Source: UPXZ01 sp964541615
Lineage (GTDB): Bacteria; Bacteroidota; Bacteroidia; Bacteroidales; Paludibacteraceae
Direction: 5' to 3'
NCBI GenBank assembly: GCA_964541615.1
Contig: CAZIRA010000161.1
Location: 1 to 5,275, forward strand
Length of the DNA: 5,275 bases
The position numbers were made by a program, and so were the translations under genes. Of this stretch, positions 1-5,275 are shown one piece after another. Numbering within the stretch: the first letter of the stretch is position 1; each line of letters starts with the position of its first letter. The notes under the pieces are model-generated. The model searched no databases. It was not told the origin of the DNA and worked only from the letters and a program-made list of their open reading frames with translations.

Positions 1-371
1 GCATCATTTTTCTTTACTGTACCATAACCAATTGCTACTACTTCCTGAAGAAGCTGAGCATCTTCTTCCATAGTAATAAAAAAGTTTGTTTGTCCGGCTA
101 CAGATAATTCTTGTGTTTTATAGCCGATATAGCTAATCACAAGCGTAGCGTTCGGGGCAACTTCGAGTGCAAACTGTCCGTCGAAATTTGTCATCATGCC
201 ATTGCTTGTTCCTTTTTCAAGAACACTGGCACCGATTACAGTCTCTCCGGCTGCATCTCTTACTACCCCCGTAACGGATTTCTTTTGTGCATTGGCACTG
301 AAGCCAATCACAAGTGTCAGCACTACGATCAATAATGATCGCATTTTAATGTTAAATCGTGCGTCCTTCAT
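1..371 (-). CDS. SusC-like TonB-dependent outer-membrane receptor, N-terminal part (runs off left edge)
   Basis: Read on the minus strand from ATG at 371, the frame is open to the window edge and gives 123 residues. Residues 1-29 are a signal peptide: a basic start, the hydrophobic run LLIVVLTLVIGF, and a type I cleavage site at SANA/Q. Residues about 33-104 form a carboxypeptidase-regulatory-like beta-sandwich domain (VTGVV, GETVIGASV, TNFDGQF, LVISYIGY). Residues 110-121, EVVAIGYGTVKK, are the TonB-box-like segment that precedes the plug domain in SusC proteins. The family forms a 22-strand barrel capped by a SusD lipoprotein and imports oligosaccharides using TonB energy. The plug and barrel are outside the window. 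The ATG at 371 is the first after an in-frame stop (417-419). A second in-frame ATG at 344 would give a more compact signal peptide (MRSLLIVV) and is a real alternative start. The divergent regulator, transporter and amylase suggest a maltodextrin substrate, but that is inferred from context. Confidence 0.93.
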   Translation of the reverse strand, partial: MKDARFNIKMRSLLIVVLTLVIGFSANAQKKSVTGVVRDAAGETVIGASVLEKGTSNGMMTNFDGQFALEVAPNATLVISYIGYKTQELSVAGQTNFFITMEEDAQLLQEVVAIGYGTVKKND

Positions 372-477
372 GCAATTCTGTTTTTTTGAGGTTGATAAAT
401 TATGTTTATTGTTATTTTACAGATATATTTTCTCTATTATAATCTGTTGTATTTGTGAAAAATACGATTTGTCGAAA

Positions 478-485
478 CAAAAATA
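478..485 (-). promoter_or_regulatory. Candidate -7 promoter element for the susC-like gene
   Basis: On the minus strand this reads TATTTTTG, which fits the Bacteroidota sigma-ABfr -7 consensus TAnnTTTG. It would start transcription near 471 and give a leader of about 100 bases before ATG 371. The -33 element is poor: only TTGT-like or ATTG-like sequence lies at about 22-23 bases spacing (508-512). The short consensus can occur by chance in sequence this rich in A and T. Confidence 0.35.
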
Positions 486-529
486 GAGGTTTAATTATGT
501 TTTTTTTACAATTTATCATCATTATGCAC

Positions 530-537
530 TAAATTTG
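530..537 (+). promoter_or_regulatory. Candidate distal -7 promoter element for the lacI-like gene
   Basis: TAAATTTG matches TAnnTTTG exactly. The only upstream -33 candidate is TTTA at 505-508 (spacing 21, one mismatch to TTTG). The palindrome at 542-553 begins four bases after this element, so it would cover the predicted start site near 543-545. That is the usual place for a repressor to block initiation and would fit autorepression. Confidence 0.35.
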
Positions 538-541
538 AATC

Positions 542-553
542 GCAAACGTTTGC
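542..553. promoter_or_regulatory. LacI-family operator palindrome
   Basis: GCAAACGTTTGC is a perfect 12-bp inverted repeat centred on CpG at 547/548. LacI/GalR proteins bind such even-centred palindromes, inserting a hinge-helix leucine at the central CG; the core resembles PurR and CcpA-type sites. Symmetry does not extend beyond the 12 bases. It lies between the two divergent genes, 216 bases upstream of the lacI-like start and 171 bases upstream of the susC-like start, so it is very probably the site of the adjacent regulator. Which promoter it controls, and with which sign, is not shown by sequence. Confidence 0.8.
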
Positions 554-608
554 ACCTAGTGGGAAAAACCAATTTTCACTTTAAATTTCATTTTCAAATA
601 TTATATCA

Positions 609-616
609 TAAATTTG
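609..616 (+). promoter_or_regulatory. Candidate proximal -7 promoter element for the lacI-like gene
   Basis: TAAATTTG is a second exact match to TAnnTTTG, with TTTC at 586-589 (one mismatch to the TTTG -33 element) at the favoured 19-base spacing. It would start transcription around 622 and leave a leader of nearly 150 bases. It has the better -33 of the two plus-strand candidates, but would put the operator upstream of the promoter instead of over the start site. Confidence 0.4.
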
Positions 617-768
617 CAAAGGCTTAATAAATTGCATTTTAAATCCGTATCAAAAATCACTATATCAAATTGTTAATGCAATAAGTTGGCATCTGGATTC
701 AAACTGTAATCTTGAGCATAAATTTAATGAAATTAATCGGGATATTCAAGTAACCTAAATAACAGATC

Positions 769-1721
769 ATGGCTAATACACAAATCACCATCGTCGATAT
801 TGCGAAAAAACTCAATATCTCACCTTCTACGGTTTCAAGAGCATTGAAAAGCCACCCCGACATTAGCAAGAAAACGATTGAACTGGTAAAGCAATGCGCC
901 GTTGAGCTTGATTACAAACCTAACGAAATAGCCCTGAATCTCAGGATGAAACGCAATAATATCATTGGTGTAATCGTGCCCGAAATTGTCCATTATTTTT
1001 TTTCATCCATAGTGAAAGGAATTGAAGAGGTTGCCTCCCAAAACGGCTTCAACATGATGCTTTTCCGCTCCGAAGAGAATTATGAAAAAGAACTGAAAAT
1101 CACCAATTCACTGGTAAATGCGAGAGTAGCCGGTGTGTTGGCGAGTCTTTCTAAAGAGACCAACAAGTACGAACATTTCCAGCAAATTCTTGACAACGAC
1201 ATTCAGCTGGTGTTTTATGATCGTATCTGTATCGGAATTATTACCGACCGCGTGGTGGTGGACGACTATGCAGGAGCAATGACAGCTGTGGAGCATTTAA
1301 TTGAAACAGGTTGCAAGCGGATTGCTTTCTACAGCTCCCCTACCCATTTAGAAATCTCAAAAAACCGCAAAAACGGATATCTGGATGCACACCGGAAACA
1401 TAAAATGCCGATTGATGAGGAACTTATGTACGTCTGTGATACCCGAGATGCTGCCATTGAGCTCACACCAAAAGTTTTATCGTCTGATAATCCACCCGAT
1501 TCTTTTTTTGCGATAAATGACCATACTGCCACGGGAATTCTCCACGCCGTGAAACAAGTTGGCTTACGAGTACCTGAGGATATTTCTATTTGTGGATTTT
1601 CAGGCGGTGATCTTGCGCTCGCCTGCGATCCTATGCTCACAACCGTAGAACAACACGGCTACGAAGTGGGGAAAACAGCAGCTAAGCTACTTATAGATAA
1701 AATCAAAGGAATTACTCAAGG
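769..1721 (+). CDS. LacI/GalR-family transcriptional regulator, C-terminus lost in assembly gap
   Basis: The first 318 residues are visible; LacI proteins are usually about 330-345, so roughly 20 residues and the stop lie in the gap. The last codon is GGN, glycine whatever the missing base. Residues 6-27 are the helix-turn-helix (ITIVDIAKKLNISPSTVSRAL), followed by the third helix and the hinge near residues 51-61 (PNEIALNLRM), whose leucine is expected to enter the operator's central CpG. From about residue 64 comes a periplasmic-binding-protein-like sensor domain with typical blocks: NNIIGVIVP, FYDR (149-152), VVVDDYAGAMTAVEHL, RIAFYSS, PDSFFAINDHTATGI, VPEDISICGFS and LTTVEQ. It should act as a cytoplasmic dimer whose DNA binding responds to a sugar, probably maltose or a relative by context. 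ATG 769 is the first start after an in-frame TAA at 751-753. There is no strong Shine-Dalgarno, as is normal in Bacteroidota. It occupies the role that membrane-bound SusR has in Bacteroides. Confidence 0.93.
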
Positions 1722-1821
1722 NNNNNNNNNNNNNNNNNNNNNNNNNNNNNNNNNNNNNNNNNNNNNNNNNNNNNNNNNNNNNNNNNNNNNNNNNNNNNNN
1801 NNNNNNNNNNNNNNNNNNNNN
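1722..1821. other. Assembly gap, 100 N
   Basis: Exactly 100 N, the customary filler for a scaffold gap of unknown length. It removes the end of the lacI-like gene, any intergenic DNA and the start of the transporter gene. From the parts missing (about 20 residues from each protein plus a spacer) the true distance is probably somewhat over 100 bases, but an additional gene in the gap cannot be excluded. Confidence 0.97.
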
Positions 1822-3288
1822 GGCATTCAGTTTGGTTTTGCTCTGCAAAATGCAAATGTGAGCCGGATTTTTGAGAGTTTGGGAGCAGATATTGGTAATA
1901 TACCGATTTTATGGCTGGCTGCGCCGGTTACCGGTTTGATTGTTCAGCCGATTATCGGTCATTGGAGCGATAAAACGTGGAATAAGCTCGGTCGCAGGAA
2001 ACCGTTTTTCCTTACAGGTGCTATTTTGGCATCCATTGCTTTGATTTTAATGCCCAATTCGCCGATGCTTTGGGTGGCGGCAGGAATGTTATGGATTTTG
2101 GATGCGTCAATTAATATTTCGATGGAGCCCTTTCGGGCGTTTGTGGGAGATATGCTGCCATCTGAACAACGAACGCTTGGTTTTTCAATGCAGAGTTTCT
2201 TTATTGGAATTGGTGCGGTAGCCGGTTCGGCGTTGCCGTATGTGATGAGCAACTGGTTTGGCGTTTCCAATATTCCTCAGGGCGACAATGCGCTTCCGGA
2301 CACAGTAATCTGGTCGTTTTATATTGGCGGAATTGTATTTATCGCGGCTGTTTTAGTCACCATTCTTTCCACAAAAGAGTATCCTCCCGAACAACTGGAA
2401 AGTTTTTCAGATGAAAAATCAGAAATCCAATCAACAATTAAAACCAAAGAAGTCTCGCCTGAAAAATTCAGCAAATTTGGTGCAGTTTTTGGTTTGTTGG
2501 GTTTAGCCATCGTAGCACTTGTTTTCTTCCAGAAAATGGATGTACAGATTTATGTATTGGGCGGATTGTTTATTTTGATTGCTGTACTTTTCTTTCTGGT
2601 ATCGCAATTTAGAAAAAAAGAAAACTCCAACGGATTGACCGAAATTATGACCGACCTGATGAATATGCCTCGCACGATGGGACAATTGGCAGTTGTTCAG
2701 TTTTTTACCTGGATTTCACTTTTTTCACTCTGGATTTATGCTACGCCCGCTATTACGGAGTATCATTTCGGTGCAACCGACACGAAATCTGCTCTGTACA
2801 ACGATGGCGCAAACTGGGTGGGAATTCTTTTTGGAGCATACAGTTTCTTTGCTGCGCTGGTGGCATTTCTGCTTCCCGTCTCAGCTAAATACATTTCCCG
2901 AAAATATACGCACTTAGTTGCACTGATAATTGGTGGTTTGGGTTTGATTTCATTAATATTTTTCAAAAATCCAAATCTGCTGATCATCAGTATGGCAGGC
3001 GTGGGTGTAGCCTGGGCAAGTATTCTTTCTATGCCCTATGCGATGCTTACCGGAGCTCTTCCTGCCAATAAAATGGGAACTTACATGGGGATCTTCAACT
3101 TTTTCATCGTTCTTCCTCAAATTCTCGCGGCCACTATTCTGGGAAGTATTACCAAGCATTTATTCAACGAACACGCCATTTACACACTCGTGCTGGGCGG
3201 TGGTTTTATGATATTGGCGGGTGTGATGACGCTGATTGTGGAGGATAAGGATGATCCGTTTTTTAGTAAAAAGTATAAAGTAAAATAG
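1822..3288 (+). CDS. MFS sugar transporter (SLC45/GPH-like, probable maltose/H+ symporter), N-terminus lost in gap
   Basis: 488 residues are visible; the first residues are already inside TM1 (GIQFGFALQNANVSRIF), so probably some 20 residues are missing. The loop between TM2 and TM3 carries the MFS signature in its SLC45/plant-sucrose-carrier form, GHWSDKTWNKLGRRKPF (fragment residues 46-62). Other typical blocks are DASINISMEPFRAFVGDMLP (94-113), SMPYAMLTGALP (403-414) and YMGIFNFFIVLPQ (421-433). Hydrophobic segments fit TM1-6 by residue 183, a charged loop at 184-217, an additional hydrophobic pair at about 219-237 and 241-263, then TM7-12 from about 286 to 473. It should sit in the inner membrane and carry maltose or short maltooligosaccharides in with protons. 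Substrate is inferred from the flanking amylase and SusC-like genes. It ends 18 bases before the GH13 gene, so the two are probably co-transcribed. The apparent continuity of its frame with the lacI-like gene is an artefact of the 100 N. Confidence 0.9.
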   Translation, partial: GIQFGFALQNANVSRIFESLGADIGNIPILWLAAPVTGLIVQPIIGHWSDKTWNKLGRRKPFFLTGAILASIALILMPNSPMLWVAAGMLWILDASINISMEPFRAFVGDMLPSEQRTLGFSMQSFFIGIGAVAGSALPYVMSNWFGVSNIPQGDNALPDTVIWSFYIGGIVFIAAVLVTILSTKEYPPEQLESFSDEKSEIQSTIKTKEVSPEKFSKFGAVFGLLGLAIVALVFFQKMDVQIYVLGGLFILIAVLFFLVSQFRKKENSNGLTEIMTDLMNMPRTMGQLAVVQFFTWISLFSLWIYATPAITEYHFGATDTKSALYNDGANWVGILFGAYSFFAALVAFLLPVSAKYISRKYTHLVALIIGGLGLISLIFFKNPNLLIISMAGVGVAWASILSMPYAMLTGALPANKMGTYMGIFNFFIVLPQILAATILGSITKHLFNEHAIYTLVLGGGFMILAGVMTLIVEDKDDPFFSKKYKVK

Positions 3289-3306
3289 TTTATAGTCAGA
3301 CATTCT

Positions 3307-5199
3307 ATGAAAAAAGTTATTTCAATTTTAGCCATAATCATCATTTCGCAATCTATTGCTTTCGGTCAAAACACAAAGGCGAAAAAACGTACGGGCGAAA
3401 AATCTTTCGCCCCAACCGAACTTCGCGTTGAGCCGACTTTTTGGTGGACCGATATGCACAACCCGAATTTGCAGTTGATGATTTATGGAGAAGACATAGC
3501 AAAATCAGAAGTTTCAATTAATTATCCCGGTGTGAGTATCGTTGAGAAAAAACTGACGGATAATCCAAATTACATTTTTCTGTACATTAATATTAATAAT
3601 GACACAAAAGCGGGTATTTTTAATATTGAACTAAAAAACGGACGGAAAAAGAAAATCGTTAAATACGAGTTAAAAAACCGAATTGCGAATTCTGCCAATC
3701 GGGAAAGTTTTTCAGAAAAGGATAATGTTTACCTGATTATGCCTGACCGTTTTGCGAATGGTAACCCGATGAATGACAGCGTGAAAGGTTATGCACAGGG
3801 CGTGAATCGTTCGGGGCTTGGTTTCCGACAGGGTGGTGATATTGAAGGCATTATTCAGAAAATTCCCTATTTGGCAAATTTGGGAATTACGGCACTCTGG
3901 ACTACGCCGTTGCTGGATAACAAAGCCGAAGCGTACTCCTACCATCATTATTCAAGTTCGGATTATTATAAAATTGACCCGCGACTTGGCACCAACGAAG
4001 ACTATCTGCGACTTTCCAAAACGGCTCAAAACCACGGCATCAAGCTGATTATCGATGTTGTGCCGAATCATTGCGGAAGCGGACACTGGTGGATGAAGGA
4101 CATTCCGGCCAAAGATTGGTTTAACACGTGGGACACATTCACGTCATCCAACTACCGAATGACCGCCTGGACCGACCCGCACCGCAGTGAAGCGGACTTG
4201 AAACGGCTTACAAACGGCTGGTTTTCAGGCACTCAACCCGACTTTAATTTATCTAACAAACTGGTTTTTGATTATCTGAAACAGGCGTATATTTTCTGGA
4301 TTGAATATGCCGAAATTGCCGGAATTCGCGTGGATACGTACCCTTACAACGATTTGCAATTGGCTTCTCAATTTATCCAATCCATTCGCGATGAATATCC
4401 GAAAATGAACGTGGTGGGCGAATGTTGGGTAAAAACGCCTGCGGAAACGGCTTATTATCAGAGTGGTAACAACAACAAAGATGGGTTTGACAGCCGATTG
4501 CAGAGCGTGATGGACTTTGTGCTGAAAGATAAATTGCAGGAAGCGTTCAGAGAAAATGAAGGCTGGGATACGGGAACAGCCAAATTTTACAGCCATTTTG
4601 CGCAGGATTTTGTGTATCCGAATACGGATTTGATCATGAATTTTGTGGATAATCACGATATAGAACGTCTTTCTACGGCTTACAAAAACGTAAATGAATA
4701 CAAAATGGCATTGGCAATGCTGGTTTCGGTGCGTGGTTATCCGCAGATTTATTACGGCAACGAAATTATGCTCGAAGGTATTGCAGGGAGCTATGAAGGG
4801 CACCGTTTTACTTTCCCGGGTGGGTGGAAGGACGATAAACGCGATGCATTTACCCGCGAAGATCGCACAAAAGAGGAAAACGAGGTGTTCGATTATCTGA
4901 GAAAACTGCTTCATTATCGAAAAGATAATTCCGTGCTACAAAACGGCAAAATGACTCAATTTATCCCTGAAAATGGCGTTTATGTTTTTTTCCGCCACAA
5001 CGCTGAAAAAACGGTAATGGTCATCACAAACAACAACGAAAATGCAACCATTTTGGACACCAAACGATTTGCCGAAAGGATAAAGGATTTTGAAATGGGC
5101 GTGGAGGTTACATCTCGGAGACCTTACGATCTGAAAAATCCTGTGGAAATTCCCGGGAAAACGGTGCTGGTGCTGGAATTAGGATTTTGGATGGAATAG
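3307..5199 (+). CDS. susA: Periplasmic GH13 alpha-glucan hydrolase, SusA-type neopullulanase/cyclomaltodextrinase
   Basis: Complete at 630 residues, near the size of Bacteroides SusA. Residues 1-21 are a signal peptide (MKKVISILAIIIISQSIAFG then QN) with no lipobox cysteine, pointing to a soluble periplasmic enzyme rather than a surface lipoprotein like SusG. Residues about 37-125 form the N-terminal beta domain of cyclomaltodextrinases (VEPTFWWTDMHNPNLQLMIYG). The catalytic barrel starts near residue 140 (VYLIMPDRFANG). The four GH13 conserved regions are intact: DVVPNH (250-255), GIRVDTYPY (nucleophile Asp343, with Arg341), GECW (acid/base Glu372) and FVDNHD (Asp451). SYHHYSSSDYYKIDPRLGT (211-229) is the usual segment after strand 2. 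The C-terminal beta domain follows from about residue 550. It should cleave alpha-1,4 links in maltodextrins, possibly pullulan or cyclodextrins, to maltose-sized products for the MFS transporter encoded 18 bases upstream. ATG 3307 is the only start that yields the signal peptide. The symbol is given by similarity of family and locus; exact specificity is not shown. Confidence 0.93.
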   Translation: MKKVISILAIIIISQSIAFGQNTKAKKRTGEKSFAPTELRVEPTFWWTDMHNPNLQLMIYGEDIAKSEVSINYPGVSIVEKKLTDNPNYIFLYININNDTKAGIFNIELKNGRKKKIVKYELKNRIANSANRESFSEKDNVYLIMPDRFANGNPMNDSVKGYAQGVNRSGLGFRQGGDIEGIIQKIPYLANLGITALWTTPLLDNKAEAYSYHHYSSSDYYKIDPRLGTNEDYLRLSKTAQNHGIKLIIDVVPNHCGSGHWWMKDIPAKDWFNTWDTFTSSNYRMTAWTDPHRSEADLKRLTNGWFSGTQPDFNLSNKLVFDYLKQAYIFWIEYAEIAGIRVDTYPYNDLQLASQFIQSIRDEYPKMNVVGECWVKTPAETAYYQSGNNNKDGFDSRLQSVMDFVLKDKLQEAFRENEGWDTGTAKFYSHFAQDFVYPNTDLIMNFVDNHDIERLSTAYKNVNEYKMALAMLVSVRGYPQIYYGNEIMLEGIAGSYEGHRFTFPGGWKDDKRDAFTREDRTKEENEVFDYLRKLLHYRKDNSVLQNGKMTQFIPENGVYVFFRHNAEKTVMVITNNNENATILDTKRFAERIKDFEMGVEVTSRRPYDLKNPVEIPGKTVLVLELGFWME

Positions 5200-5204
5200 G
5201 ACAA

Positions 5205-5242
5205 GGATGACGCGGATTTTACGGATAAAAACGGATTTTTAT
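5205..5242. repeat. Short AT-rich GGAT-unit repeat after the GH13 gene
   Basis: Four GGAT units begin at 5205, 5214, 5223 and 5233, a spacing of 9-10 bases, with alternating T-rich and A-rich arms; the last three units are preceded by C. The end folds as a perfect 7-bp hairpin, ATAAAAA (5225-5231) and TTTTTAT (5236-5242) around a CGGA loop. The stem is all A-T, so it is at best a weak terminator. It starts six bases after the amylase stop. It resembles intergenic repeats I associate with Bacteroidota genomes, but copy number cannot be judged from one window. Confidence 0.5.
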
Positions 5243-5248
5243 AGAGGT

Positions 5249-5265
5249 TTGTCCTGAAAGGACAA
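5249..5265. repeat. Perfect 7-bp hairpin at the right edge
   Basis: TTGTCCT (5249-5255) and AGGACAA (5259-5265) pair exactly around a GAA loop. No T-run follows on the plus strand (the next bases are CTTAATTCAG), so it is not a typical intrinsic terminator, though it may stabilise the 3' end of the amylase transcript. The sequence could be the start of a larger interspersed repeat that continues past the window. Confidence 0.5.
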
Positions 5266-5275
5266 CTTAATTCAG

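Larger units (their letters stand above)
372..768. other. Divergent AT-rich intergenic control region
   Basis: These roughly 400 bases separate the minus-strand susC-like gene from the plus-strand lacI-like gene and hold no convincing coding frame. They contain one perfect 12-bp LacI-type palindrome (542-553), two plus-strand matches to the Bacteroidota -7 element TAnnTTTG (530-537 and 609-616) and one minus-strand match (478-485). A T-run at 500-507 lies between the two promoter directions. No tRNA, riboswitch-like fold or small gene was recognised. Confidence 0.8.

Noticed and set aside
449..465. Inverted repeat GTATTT/AAATAC with a 5-base loop in the susC leader
   Set aside because: Only six mostly A-T pairs in AT-rich DNA; easily expected by chance and without a recognised regulatory fold.
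111..486. Plus-strand open frames of 74 and 96 residues at 111-335 and 196-486
   Set aside because: They lie antisense to the well-supported susC-like coding sequence and its leader, have no recognisable domain and show low-complexity, cysteine-rich translations typical of shadow frames.
613..620. TTTGCAAA palindrome as a possible second operator
   Set aside because: Only eight bases and centred on GpC rather than CpG, so it does not match the main site's symmetry; it overlaps the proximal promoter element and is probably coincidental.
727..753. Upstream ATG at 727 in frame with the lacI-like gene
   Set aside because: The frame closes at TAA 751-753 after eight codons, so it cannot extend the regulator; there is no sign that this tiny frame is a leader peptide.
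4249..4914. 221-residue minus-strand open frame inside the GH13 gene
   Set aside because: It is antisense to a complete gene with all catalytic motifs; its length reflects the codon bias of the sense strand, and the translation shows no recognisable domain.
5225..5265. Intrinsic terminator for the amylase operon
   Set aside because: The first hairpin has an all-AT stem and the second has no following T-run, so neither is a convincing rho-independent terminator; both are recorded as repeats instead.

Overview
The window looks like part of a starch/maltodextrin utilisation locus from a member of the Bacteroidota. The main evidence is a SusC-type TonB-dependent receptor with an N-terminal carboxypeptidase-regulatory-like domain, a signal-peptide-bearing GH13 enzyme of the SusA/neopullulanase type, matches to the Bacteroidota -7 promoter consensus TAnnTTTG, and start codons with A/T-rich leaders and no clear Shine-Dalgarno. 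I cannot place it below phylum from the sequence alone.

Layout: (1) 1-371, minus strand: the first 123 codons of a SusC-like receptor, running off the left edge. (2) 372-768: an AT-rich divergent intergenic region with a perfect 12-bp palindrome having a central CpG (542-553), which is a LacI-family operator, and candidate promoters in both directions. (3) 769-1721, plus strand: a LacI-family regulator cut off near its C-terminus. (4) 1722-1821: exactly 100 N, an assembly gap. (5) 1822-3288, plus strand: an MFS sugar transporter of the SLC45/GPH-like type lacking its N-terminus. (6) 3307-5199, plus strand: a complete periplasmic GH13 alpha-glucan hydrolase. (7) 5200-5275: a short AT-rich repeat of GGAT units and a perfect small hairpin at the right edge.

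Inferred working of the system: the SusC-like receptor (probably with a SusD partner outside the window) brings maltooligosaccharides across the outer membrane. The GH13 enzyme trims them in the periplasm, the MFS protein carries the resulting maltose or short sugars across the inner membrane, and the LacI-type protein senses a sugar and controls both divergent arms through the palindrome. This is the LacI/MFS version of a sus locus, rather than the Bacteroides type controlled by the membrane-bound SusR.

The single long open frame that appears to join the regulator and the transporter is an artefact of the 100-N filler: two separate genes, both incomplete, flank the gap. I see no phage, CRISPR, RNA gene or insertion sequence, and nothing that supports a wholly new system. 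The points most worth a second look are the artefactual fusion, the operator/promoter arrangement, the extra hydrophobic pair in the transporter and the repeat-like sequence at the right edge.
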